64,000 nt of DNA from Enchytraeus crypticus (taxonomy: Eukaryota > Annelida > Clitellata > Enchytraeida > Enchytraeidae): the NCBI GenBank assembly GCA_905160935.1, contig CAJHZI010000207.1, positions 1,429,501-1,493,500 of the forward strand, read 5' to 3'. The translations under genes and the position numbers were made by a program. The notes beneath the pieces were generated by a model that searched no databases, was not told the DNA's origin, and saw only the letters and a program-made list of their open reading frames with translations. Positions 22,595 to 33,038 of this stretch are shown here, piece after piece; positions within the stretch are counted from its first letter, which is position 1; the number at the start of each line of letters is the position of its first letter.

Positions 22595-22790
22595 TTTCTT
22601 TCCAATACTTATATAGCCTATTCTTAAAAGCATTCACTGACTCTGCCTCTACTACATACTGAGGTAACATGTAACATGATGTAACATGTAACATGTAACA
22701 TGTTACATGTAACATGTTACATGTTACATGTAACATGAGGTAACATATTGAAAACTCTCAGACTGAAAAAGTTAGTTAATTTAATTTGAG
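22595..22790 (-). mobile_element. CR1-like LINE C-terminal fragment interrupted by a palindromic repeat
   Basis: On the minus strand it reads LPQY followed by VVEAESVNAFK, the same end as the element at 29085-29165 (LPQYEVEAESVNAFK). Where that element has only 'gttacctcagtatg', this copy contains an 80-bp run of taacatg/catgtta units at 22665-22745 in both orientations. Confidence 0.7.
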
Positions 22791-22799
22791 TTAATATGA

Positions 22800-23745
22800 G
22801 CTAATTAGATAATCTTATTTTGAAATGATATTCCAAGATGATATCTATCAATTTTATAAATATTACAAGTTAAACCATTTGGCAGCTTTTCCATGCACCG
22901 GCTCCTGTGAATTTCAGAAATTTTATTCTCAAATATTATTATAAAAATTGAATATTAAAACTATTAATTACCTTACTTGTTTTTAATTAGTATCGGGTTT
23001 TCGATATTTAAATTTATAATAATACTTAAATATGTAAATCCGTATCAAGAGATATAATACAGAAAGATATAGTGTTGGTTTGTAATATATCTGTGTTAAT
23101 ATAAATCTGTCTTCAAAATGGCGGAAGATTGCGCAACACTATGTAAAGTGAAAACAACTTCATTCTAACATATTTTCGCCTTATTTAAAAAATTATATAT
23201 AAATGCAGCTTTAATAAACTATTAGGCTATTTGATTTAAAACTTTAAGTATACATTTTATAAAAGAAAAGACTCACAATATTAAAAAATTCCTTTCATAA
23301 ATGAAATTGGCATCCTGTCAATCAAACAAAAATGACATCAGCAAATCCTATTTTAAAAACTTTCATATTTTAATTTGTACTTACCAGTATCGAATTAACT
23401 AGTGAAATAATACAAATATCTTATCCTACTATATAATTTTTATAGCACAAGAATCGCTATATTAACCAAATATTGCATTTTAATTCATCGATGGACAGCT
23501 CAACTGAGTTACTTTTTTTCTTGACGCCATGGACGCCTATGAGCCTATGAGGCTATCAGCCTATGACTATGAGGGGGTTGTCACAGGGTTGCCAGACGTC
23601 TAAGATTTTGTAGCCGTACGACTTTACGAAACTAGCCCAAAATTATATCAATAATAATAATAAAACAACATTACAGAGTCAGGAAGCAATTATACGCTTG
23701 TTTAAGACACACTAAATACTTAACTAATACCAATTAATATTAATT
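22800..23745. other. AT-rich spacer, no clear feature
   Basis: No repeat shared within the window was seen. A short 'caaaatggcggaaga' at about 23115-23129 resembles a YY1-type promoter element, but there is no supporting context. Confidence 0.4.
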
Positions 23746-23747
23746 AA

Positions 23748-23940
23748 TTTTCTAAGAGCTCTATGAGATGCAGACAAACCTACACAACCTTTATAAAAGA
23801 CATAAATCCAAGATGGTATCTGATCCGAAACGTCTTAATGAGTAAAACACATGCATATAAAGATTAAACACATATAATGAAATGATCATCTGTGATAATA
23901 TCTATCACTTTTAGTACCACATGTTCAACCACAAATTGAA
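23748..23940. repeat. Dispersed repeat, copy 2
   Basis: Direct copy of 21506-21700, beginning 'ttttctaagagctctatgag' and ending 'ccacatgttcaaccacaa'. Confidence 0.85.
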
Positions 23941-24069
23941 TGACTTAATATATATCTTTATTTCGCAATTTGGGAAAACAACACACTTTCATTGCATAGT
24001 GAAACAAAAACAAAATCAAAGAAACAAATATTTAAAAATGTTAAGATTGAATAGTATTTGAGTATTTGT

Positions 24070-24073
<4 letters not shown>

Positions 24074-24146
<73 letters not shown>
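24074..24146. repeat. (TA)n microsatellite
   Basis: About 36 uninterrupted TA units. Confidence 0.98.
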
Positions 24147-24149
<3 letters not shown>

Positions 24150-24507
24150 CTACTCTCACATTAACGAAAAAGATTGCAAAATCCTTTCTTTTCATTACGA
24201 CGGACACTCCCGGGCGCAACTCTGTTTAGTATTTAGGGACGTTGTACAAACAAGGCCGCACTGATCATGTCCTAAAATCCGAATACAGTGTGAATGCCAG
24301 CGACTTAGTAAAAGTCGACACGAGCACAAAAATCTGCAACCCGAGATCTGCTTTTACTTGCCCAAACGTTTTAAAACGAGCCCAAATTGTGCGCGAAACC
24401 CACCTACCTGGCAACACAGATATTTATGAAGCCTGAAAAATTGGCTGACGTTTGTAATTTCCCATCATCACTCAAATTCTATTCCTATACTAAACAACAA
24501 CAACAAC

Positions 24508-24757
24508 AATTAGAGTGCTACAGTCATCAATGACAACATCGGGCACTATTGCGACAAAATCAAGCCAGCGAGCAAAAAGAAGGTCTAAAAACGGTGCAAA
24601 TTCCAAAATCCAGAAATTCAGTCCAAAGTAAAGGGAGTTACGGAAAAGGTGGTTTAGGCGCAGGTCGCTGCGCAGCTCATGGGCACTGGATGGAAAAGAG
24701 AGATGGAAAAGATAGGTCTTCAACTGCCTATGGAAGTGCTCATTGAAAAGTAAAGGC
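24508..24757 (+). mobile_element. SINE-like repeat, family 2
   Basis: 'ttagagtgctacagtcatca', 'gacaaaatcaagccagcgag', 'ccaaaatccagaaattcagt', then 'gaaaagataggtcttcaact' and 'gcctatggaagtgctcat'. Collinear with 28005-28260. The preceding (caa)n run is also shared with that copy. Confidence 0.85.
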
Positions 24758-25084
24758 CGAAAAAACGTCCTATTGGCTGCAAAAGCCGTTCGGCCATCTT
24801 TTTGAACCACTCCCTTCATTTTCGGAAATATGTGAGTAATGAATTTGAGTAGCAATAAATACGAAATTCTATTTGATTAAGAAAATGTATACAGTATAAC
24901 TTTAGTTAAATAAATTTCTCATATTATTAAAGTTTGAACTTCAGCAGTGAAGTCAAATTTTAAAATAAATATTTTAAATCATGCTGCTAACACTTCCAAT
25001 AATTGTGACTCTCACAGTTCACGCTTAATATGCAAATTAAAAGTCCCGAAGCAATTCCTCCTAAAAGTGTGACGGTTCATTGTC

Positions 25085-27156
25085 AAGTGTAACGAACGGG
25101 GTTTCTTCGGCTAGAGCATGGGGCTGGCGAAGCCTCCCGTGTTAATAGCGAGGGGACGTATTTCTCTCGCCCCAAATTTTGAGTCCTGGGAACTCGGGAC
25201 ATCGGGTTTGGCGGCCCGGCCCGAATCGGGAGTGGGGACTCACTCCACGTCGTCAAGTTCTTGTAAGGTTACCTTGGATGGCCGGCAGCGATTCGAGATA
25301 GCAGCTTCTTCGTTAAATTGTCTACTTCAGGTACCGCTTGTCAGGAGGAACCGAGGTTGCAGCATCTCGAATGGCCTATGTAACGAACGGGGTTGCGTTA
25401 GCGTGTGCGCGGCCTGCGAGGCCTCCCGTGTTACAGCGAGGGGAGAGATCTTCTTATACGAAATCCCACCCTGACACCACTTGTAACGAACGGGGTTGCG
25501 TTAGCGTGCGCGCGGTCGGCGAGGCCTCCCGTGTTACAGCGAGGGGAACGTATTTCTTTCACCCTCAATTTTGGGTCCTGGGAACCCGGCACATCGGGTT
25601 TTGGCGACCCGGTCCGAATCGGTAGTGGGACTCACTCCACGTCGTCATGTTGTTGCGTAGAATGTATAGATGACCGGCAGCGATTCGAGATGGCAGCTAC
25701 TACGTTAAATGGTCTAATTAAGGTACCGCTTGACAGGAGGAACCGAGAGTGCTGCATCTCGAATGGCCAATCCTTGCTCAACTTCTATCTGTTAATTCGA
25801 GGGCCGATCCTCTTGCTTCTTTCATAGATTCTCTTCCGTAATGTGATTTTCGGGACGAAGTGATATGATGACCCGAACCGGGAGTAGAAGCGTACTCCGC
25901 GTCTGCTATATTTTAGGCAATTGCGGTTGGTTTCCGCCCTGCTTCCTAGTCTTCTAACTGGTTGTAGTAGATAATTTTATGATTGGTTGTTTAACTACGA
26001 CGAACTTTATTCTTCTTTACCCTATAAAACTTTATTTTACATTTTTAGACTTATTCTTCCCTATCCTTTTAATATTGGTCTTCCCGTAGTTCCTTCTCTC
26101 GTCCATCATTGCTGAAGTGGTGTAATGGGCCTTTCGCTTAATGTGGTGAAATCCGTGGATAGTCTGCTGGTCATTGGTAATCCCGCTTCTGCATCCTTTT
26201 AATACTGGTCTTCCCATAGTTCCTTTTCTCGTCCATCATTGCTGAAGGTGGTACAATGGCTTCCGTGTAGTCACTATGAAATTCGTGGATAGTCAACTGG
26301 TCATTAGTAATCCTGCTCCCGCCTGCAGAGACGAACTCCATCAAGGCGCTTGGCAAATACCTGCAGAGACGAACTTTGTCCAGGCGCCTGACAAATACCT
26401 GCAGAGACGAACTCCGTCCAGGTAATGCCGTCGCTAGCTTACCGCCTGCAGAGACACACTGGACCCAGGCGCTTAGCAAATACCCGCAGAGACGAACTCG
26501 ACCCGGGTATTGCCGTGGATTACAAGCCTCCCGCCTGCAGAGACACACTCGACCCAGGCGCTTAGCGAATACCCGCAGAGACGGATCGACCCGGGTATCG
26601 CCGTGGACTACCAGCCTCTTACCTGGGCCTACCCAAGGGGACACCGAACCATCGCCTCCAATTAGCCTTCGCGACTTGGGACACTAGCCAACCTGAGTGG
26701 CCCCCTTGCGTATCCTGTAGGGAGTCAGTAAGAGGAATGATCATTGAGATTCGATCCTTTATGAGTACTACACGTTGTGCACCGTATAGGCCCACCGGAG
26801 CCGCCCTCCTGGGAACCTACTCAGACGAACCAAGTAGGCCCTCGGCCCCAACTTGATTCTACTGTGTCTAGCTTCTCCTTATGTTCACCATTGTCGATCA
26901 ATGTCAAACTTTTCTGTCGAATCACAGCGCTTCTTCACTTAGATAATTTACGACGCAGCTGCGCCACTTTGGAAATACCTATCGAAATATTTTAGCTATA
27001 CCCGCCTATAACCTCGGCTAATATCCTCTATTATAAATCTTTGGAAAAACCCGACGTCGCCTATTATTTATAAATAACAGCTGTATAATATCTGTTTTCG
27101 ATCTATAATATATATTTCTTAATATATAAATTGTGAACGAGGCGTTTTCATCACAA
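25085..27156 (+). repeat. GC-rich hairpin-array element, copy 1
   Basis: A markedly GC-richer block inside AT-rich DNA, homologous to 29488-30936. The left part contains three related units starting 'tgtaacgaacggggtt' (25088, 25380, 25482). Each encloses 'cctcccgtgtta' and is followed by 'gaatcgggagtg' with 'cactccacgtcgtc', a small hairpin. The central part (26320-26597) is an array of about 29-nt stem-loops with the loop core CAGAGAC and changing stems. The right part ends 'gaacgaggcgttttcatcacaa'. No reading frame shows a protein signature. The TGTAACG...TTACA character could suggest decayed LTRs, but I could not define LTR ends or a primer-binding site. Confidence 0.8.
26320..26597 (+). 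repeat. Compensatory stem-loop array (copy 1)
   Basis: Seven successive units of 28-29 nt lie at 26320-26348, 26358-26386, 26396-26424, 26443-26471, 26481-26509, 26532-26560 and 26570-26597. Loops share CAGAGAC then (G/C)A(A/C)CT or a close variant. Stems alternate between CGCCTG/CAGGCG, TACCTG/CAGGTA and TACCCG/CGGGTA. Each arm pair is complementary within its own unit, apart from the second (TACCTG/CAGGCG), which pairs over only four bases. Between units lie conserved linkers such as 'cttagcaaa' and 'ttgccgtgga'. Confidence 0.85.
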
Positions 27157-27658
27157 CAAGGTTGAACGATATAGCCAATAGGAAATAAATAAACAGACAC
27201 TAGAAGGTGAAAGCCGGACGCAGTGTGTTGACATACAAAATGCTGTTTTTGTATTGTCGATCCTAGCAGTTTGATCTTAAAGCACAAAATAATAGTTTTC
27301 GATGTGTTTCTTTCTTAGTAGAAGATAGGAAATGGTAAACTGCTTTGCAGCCGTATGCAATCAACAGCTTCTATGGGGGCAAATACCAATATAAATGCCA
27401 ATTTAAGAAGCTTTTAAAAAAATTTAATCGTATTTATCATTGTGTTCAATGCATTGTTTCGAACCAAACGACTATCAGCTGTAGCATCGTCACGTGAACA
27501 TAAATGTCTTCACAGTAATCTACCTAAGTCTACAGTATTGGCTAATAATTAAGTTTGATCTCAACCACTCTAACCATAACTATAGACTGCGTGAATTCAA
27601 CGATCTGTTGAAAAATCCAATGCGACATTCTATAAATCGTATGTAAATGACGCATTTA

Positions 27659-28004
27659 CGGACTGGAAACAAATTATACCCACATTACGCAACATCAAAT
27701 TGCTGCCAACCTTTAATTGTTGTTTTTAATTCAAATCCAATTTCTGCTTTGTTAATTGTATTTAAATCTTCATTGATTCGACACTATCACTCTTTTAACT
27801 GATTTGAAATTTTGAATAATAACAAAATAAAGGCGTGTACGGACTGGAACCAATTTCCCCCACATTACGCAACATCAAATTGCTGCCAACCTTTAAATGT
27901 TGTTTTTAATTCAAATCCAACTTCTGCTTTGTTGTACCTAAATCTTCATTGATTCGACACAGTCACTCTTTTATTCTAATTTAAAACTAATTTGATTAAT
28001 AACA
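27659..28004. repeat. Tandem duplication, about 181-bp period
   Basis: Segments beginning at about 27660 ('ggactggaaacaaattatac') and 27841 ('ggactggaaccaatttcccc') are collinear through 'cttcattgattcgacac'. The second copy runs directly into the family-2 SINE. Confidence 0.9.
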
Positions 28005-28370
28005 ACAATTAGAGTGCTACAGTCATCAATGACAACATCGAGCACTTTTGAGACAAAATCAAGCCGGCGAGCAAAAAGAAGGTCCAAAAACGGTGCAAAT
28101 TCCAAAATCCAGAAAATTAGTCCAAATTTATGTAAAGGGAATTTTAAAAAGGAGGTTTAGGCGCAGGTCGCAACTCATGGACACTGGAAGGAGAAGAGAG
28201 ATGGAAAAGATAGGTCTTCAACTGCCTATGGAACTGTTCATAGGAAAGCAAAGGCAGATGTGATTCAGATGAAGATTTCCGAAGATTGGATGGAAGAGAA
28301 TTCCAGATCTGCGGTGCAGCATGCTGGAAAGAACGATTAGATAGCTTAGAGCGTAAAGGTATGCTAGCTG
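28005..28370 (+). mobile_element. SINE-like repeat, family 2 (longest copy)
   Basis: Collinear with 24508-24757, then extends through 'gattcagatgaagatttccg' to 'agaacgattagatagctta'. A 71-codon frame covers part of it without a recognisable domain. It precedes a CR1-like C-terminal fragment, so it might be the 5' region of a degenerate element. Confidence 0.75.
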
Positions 28371-28739
28371 GTTCTCACAAGAGTAATTAATTTATAGTAA
28401 TTAATTTGAACATGTAAGGCGACTATTAATAGACTACTTATAAGGCGATTTGTATGCAGGTGGTCAACTAGATAGAGTGTTATGCCCCCTCACTGATGGC
28501 CTGATTTGGCATGTATTAGAGTTCCTGTCCTTGTGTTTTACTTAAGTATAGGCCTACCTTTATGTTATTCGAAATATGTTGACTGCTGTGCTGTATAGGC
28601 CTATATGTCTACGGTGTCCTATGCAGTAAATTGTGCTAATCGCACTTTAGGTTTTATAAGGAGAACTTTAAGAAGGCGTAGTAAGGATGTACATAATAGT
28701 TAAATTATATAAAGCATAAGTATGACTTAAATTAGAATA

Positions 28740-29165
28740 TTGCGTACAATTAAGCGAGGAGACATTTTTAAGGAAGGATGTAGAATATATGGGAAGAGTT
28801 CAAAGGAGAGCAACTAGAATGATTGCTGAAAGTAGGGTCAAAGCTCTGAATCTAGGTTTAAATGTATTTTGTGTAATTAGTCAGGAAGATATACATACCA
28901 GAGAGAATTTAATTCAAGTGTTCAAAATAATCAACGGTTTTGACAATGTCGAATACGGAGAATTTTTCAAGTTATCTGATCATTCTCTAACTAGAGGGCA
29001 TAGATTCAAAATAACAATTTAAAGGTTAGATCCAGATTAGAGATTAGAAGAAATTTTTCAGTCAGAGAGTTGTCAATATATGGAACGTGTTACCTCAGTA
29101 TGAAGTAGAGGCAGAGTCAGTGAATGCTTTTAAAACTTGGCTATAGACATTTCATAATATGTAGT
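28740..29165 (+). mobile_element. CR1-like LINE, C-terminal fragment
   Basis: Open frame 28789-29022 encodes VQRRATRMIAESR, ENLIQVFKIINGFDN, then LSDHSLTRGHRFKI. After a frame change it continues with VVNIWN-like residues, LPQYEVEAESVNAFKTWL and a stop. This is the thumb and C-terminal tail of CR1/jockey-type reverse transcriptases. The palm domain is lost. Confidence 0.85.
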
Positions 29166-29406
29166 GGCAGCTGTGCACAGATTATAAACAAAGCCAGGTG
29201 GGCAGTGGTGGGGGAATAGGGAGGGTGTGTGACGGCAGGCAATGTTTAATACATATGCATATAACTATTAAGTATTTCTTAATTTATTAAGAGTATGGCA
29301 TTAATTAGAAATTCTAACGGAAATTATATTTCAATAAACTATCAAAGGATCTTAAAATGATATCGTGAATTACACTTATTATGTATAAATAATCTATATA
29401 GAGAAG

Positions 29407-29412
<6 letters not shown>

Positions 29413-29487
<75 letters not shown>
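29413..29487. repeat. (TA)n tract, left of the hairpin-array element
   Basis: About 37 TA units ending exactly where the GC-rich element begins ('gtcgtgaacggcc'). Confidence 0.98.
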
Positions 29488-29490
<3 letters not shown>

Positions 29491-30932
29491 GTGAACGGCC
29501 TTGGTGCCTGTTCGTACTGGAGCGGTTGTCTATTTCTGGACTCGCTCGCCGGTCGGCAGTGCTTCGAGACGGCAGCTTTTTCGTCGAATGTTTTACTAAG
29601 GGTACCGCTTGTCAGGAGGAACCGAGTTGCTGCGTCTTCGGATGATACTTCTTTCCCGGTATCATCCGTCTCGATAGGCCTTTCTCGTTCATTTCCGACT
29701 GAGTAGGCCAAGGTCCAACCCCCTTGCCTACTTCGTAATTGGGTTTTCGGGAACCCGGTGCACAGCGTCCGCGCTGGCCCGAGTCGGGAGTAGAAGCGTA
29801 CTCCACGTCTTCTGCGTATTTAGGCGACGACGGTTGAGTTTCTGCCATGCTCCCTTGGTAGATTCTATCCCGTGATATTCGTGGTTCTCGGGGCAAAGTG
29901 ATATGGTGACCAGAACCGGGAGTGAAAGCGTACTCCACGTCTGCTATATATTTCGGGCGATTACGGTTTGATTTTCTACCCTGCTTCCTAGTTTTACCAA
30001 CTGATATAGTAGATAATTATATAAATGGTTGTTTTAACTGCGACGAACTTTATCTTCTTTACCCTATTAAAACTCCCCTATATCCTTTTTAGACTTATTC
30101 TTCCCTATCTCTTTTCCTATATTGGTCTTTCCGTAGTTTCTACTCTCTCCTTTGCTGAAGGTAGTATAATTGGCCTTCCGTGTAGTCGATGAGAAATTCG
30201 TTGATAGTCAACTGGTAGTTGGTAATCCTACTTCCGCCTGCAGAGACGAACTCGACACAGGCGCTTCGCAAATACCTGCAGAGACGAACTCGACCCGGGC
30301 AATGCCGTGGACTACCAGCTTCCCGCCTGCAGAGACACACTCGACCCAGGCGCTTAGCAAATACCCTCAGAGACGAACTCGACCCGGGTATTGCCGTGGA
30401 CTACCAGCCTCCTCGCCTGCAGATACACAGTCGACCCAGGTGCTTAGCAAACACCCGCAGAGACGGACTCGACCCGTGTATCGCCGTGGACTACCAGCCT
30501 CTTACCTGGGCCTACCCAGGGGGACGCCAACACTAGAATACAACAAATCGATACAACAACAAGACAATTACCGGGGGCTATGAGCCTAGGCTAACAAGCG
30601 AGCTTGAAAGCTTTCGGTTAGACGAAGACCAGATTTCTGTATACTAATCGTACTTTTGCCTTGGGATTGGGATATAACATACTATCCTCCCTCGGTTCCC
30701 AGCACTTCCCGCTTAGTCGATTCACGCGCCAGTTGCGTCACTTTGGAAATACCCTGCGTAATAAACTAACTATACCCACCTACAACTTCGGCTTATATCA
30801 TCTATTATAAATCTTTGGAAAAACCCTACGTCACTTATTATTTATAAATATCAGCTGTATAATATTTGCTTTCAATCTATAATATATATGTATATTTCTT
30901 AATATATAAATCGTGAACAAGGCGTGTTCATT

Positions 30933-30936
<4 letters not shown>
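29488..30936 (+). repeat. GC-rich hairpin-array element, copy 2, inserted in (TA)n
   Basis: Collinear with copy 1 but shorter on the left. It contains 'cgacggcagct', 'ggtaccgcttgtcaggagga', two 'gggagtagaagcgtactcc'-type hairpins (29787, 29919) and the central stem-loop array 30235-30479. The right end is 'gaacaaggcgtgttcattacaa'. Both flanks are (TA)n. Both ends carry a small GAAC...GTTC inverted repeat. No coding potential seen. Confidence 0.85.
30235..30479 (+). repeat. Compensatory stem-loop array (copy 2)
   Basis: Units lie at 30235-30263 (CGCCTG/CAGGCG), 30273-30301 (imperfect), 30324-30352 (CGCCTG/CAGGCG), 30362-30390 (TACCC/GGGTA), 30414-30442 (CGCCTG/CAGGTG, with a G-U pair) and 30451-30479 (ACAC/GTGT, shifted). 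Loop core CAGAGAC or CAGATAC. Confidence 0.8.

Positions 30937-30992
<56 letters not shown>
30937..30992. repeat. (TA)n tract, right of the hairpin-array element
   Basis: About 28 TA units, then 'tttatttatttatttt'. Confidence 0.98.
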
Positions 30993-30997
<5 letters not shown>

Positions 30998-31412
30998 TTA
31001 TTTATTTTATTTATTCATTTATCACACGCATTCCACAAGAGCTACATGACAAATGTTCTACAATAGATGAAAAAGCGTATGAACGGAAATAAAGGCCTTG
31101 GTGAGGCACTTACATATTCCGAGAAGATAAATCGTAGGAACCAAAATTATATACGCATTAAAAACATACATCAGATAAATTAAGCAATTTGCGCTTATAC
31201 CATTGAGTCCCATAAAACAGTTGAGAGACAAATAAAGTTAAAAAATTACTGTGAATTATGTGTGAAGTTATACAATCAAAGGACCTTGAATATCACTATC
31301 AAATATCTCTTGAATATACTTACATGTAGATGATTTAGAGTAAAATAAAAACAACAGAATAATGCACTTGGCTAAAAATTGAGCGAGAACAATAATAGGT
31401 TAAAATATAAAG

Positions 31413-32590
31413 TCAACACGCGTAGCAGTTTCTCATAAATTTGCTAAGATCAGTTTCGTTAAGCCTTTTCTTAAACGAATCTACAGAGGGAGCATTTACT
31501 GTGCTAGACGGTAGTTGGTTCCATATGCTTATACATCTATTTTTAAAGTGGTAACGCTGCGTTACATCTAAAGGGTTTGCATAAAGAGTGGCGCCATTCA
31601 TCATCACTCGTTTATTTCAGACAACAGTCCATAAAACACTGCACGATACAATGACAGAAACAAGAAAAAAAAGGACAGAGAACTACGTAATCTATATGTA
31701 AAGATAAATAACAATACTCAGCTTATACAGAACCTTGACATGGAGGAAATAAGAGCATTATGAGACTCTTTGATACGTTTTAACAAACTAAACCGAGAGT
31801 TACATAACACTGTGTCAAATACCGGCAACCCAGTAGATAAAAACATTTCAGTGACACTACTATATTTTGGGAAGTTAAAAAATGATTTAACGCATTTTAT
31901 ATAGCAGGACTTCATACGACTAAGAGCAGCTAATTTAAAAACCTTCCACAAGGCTATATCATAAAAGCAAGAACAATAACTTCTAAATAATTTCAATTTA
32001 ACAGAAACTGAGCAAAAGCCAAATTTTCTTTTAAGAACATTAGTACGATAGAATAAATTCCTTATCTCACGATTAATGTCCAAATCATCATGAAGATCAT
32101 TCTGTATGATATGACCGAGATACCTAAAGCTGGATACAAATGAAAGCTCATGGTCATCAAGAACAAAATTCGGAAAGTTAGCACAAATAGATTTACATTT
32201 GATAAGCGGATTAAATACCATACAAACAGTTTTTTTTGTGTTGCACATCATGTTAATTTCCCTGGTTGCCAACTCTAGCACATACAATAAGTGTTGCGTA
32301 TTGTTTCGTATCATTGTAATTTTAAAAGTAAAGTAATCCTGAATAGGTAAATCAATCAAATGGTTCATTATTTAATAGTAGGAGATTAGGCCTAGTTTAA
32401 TTCGACGAAGTTCAAGTGGTTCAGCATCAAGTAATTTTAATCTATGGGGGTAAGGATATTCTTTTAGTCCAAAAAGTCGTTTGGTAAATCTTTTTTGCAC
32501 TGATTCGATTAGGTCAATATCTTGCTTTCGATAGGGTGACCAAATATTTGAACAGTACTCTAATATTGGGCGGACAAATACACTGAAAGC
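31413..32590 (-). mobile_element. CR1-like LINE C-terminal fragment, split by another LINE
   Basis: On the minus strand, 32590-32380 reads FVRPILEYCSNIWSPYRKQD, then ESVQKRFTKRLFGLKEYPYP. The text resumes at about 31610-31413 with NPLDVTQRYHFKNRCISIWN and then QLPSSTVNAPSVDSFKKRL. These are consecutive parts of one reverse-transcriptase C-terminus. The gap between them is occupied by 31620-32375, a piece of a different LINE. Confidence 0.8.
31620..32375 (-). mobile_element. LINE-B reverse-transcriptase C-terminal fragment nested in a CR1-like LINE
   Basis: Open frame 32368-31718 encodes NTKKTVCMVFNP, VLDDHELSFVSSFRYLGHII, DDLDINREIRNLFYRTNVLK, then MFLSTGLPVFDTVL. It follows on from the YVDD region of the LINE-B element at 41510-46881 and is of the same type. 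The open frame of 216 codons suggests a fairly young insertion. Confidence 0.8.
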
Positions 32591-33038
32591 TTATATATAT
32601 ATTAGACTGACCCTTGTTTATATGGCAAAAAAAATGTCCTGTATTTTGCTTGCTCTCACCTTCTAATTTTGTTCCTTTTGGTTTGAAAACAACGCTTATG
32701 AATTTTTTTGACAATTGCTTAATATTTAGAGGTCGCCCAAGGTCATCAAAATTTGCCCATTATAGCGTACAGTACCCAAAATACCAGTTACTTGATACTT
32801 CACAATGAAATCAACTACTAATCATTAAAATTACAGTTATAGCTTGTTTAATCCATCTTACTAGTATTAAATCTTATCCATTAAAGTGTTTATTATGAAT
32901 TACTTATTGTCAGTGGTGCCGGAATCAAAGTACAGTATATGGGTGCCGGAATCAAAGTACAGTATATGATTAATTGTAGTTGCATTGTAGCTTAAGAAGT
33001 TTCTAATAAAAGTAGCGAGTTAGAAGCAACTGACTGCT

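Noticed and set aside
22426..22662. His/Thr/Tyr-rich open frames of 60-78 codons
   Set aside because: Produced by ACAT/CA simple sequence; no start context or homologue signature.
24549..24746. 65-71 codon frames in the family-2 repeats (also 28048-28263)
   Set aside because: They sit inside a dispersed repeat. The frames differ between copies by indels, so there is no conserved protein.
25118..25827. Several 95-140 codon frames in the GC-rich element (also 26171-26687 and 30170-30583)
   Set aside because: Long frames are expected in GC-rich repeats. They occur on both strands, repeat with the hairpin array and carry no domain signature.
26320..26600. A CRISPR array
   Set aside because: The regularly spaced repeats superficially suggest one. 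However, the spacers are also conserved, the host is an animal genome, there are no cas genes, and the stems vary.
29488..30936. A Helitron
   Set aside because: The left end is loosely TC-like and there are hairpins. However, there is no CTRR 3' end and insertion is not between A and T in the usual way; the TA context is a microsatellite.
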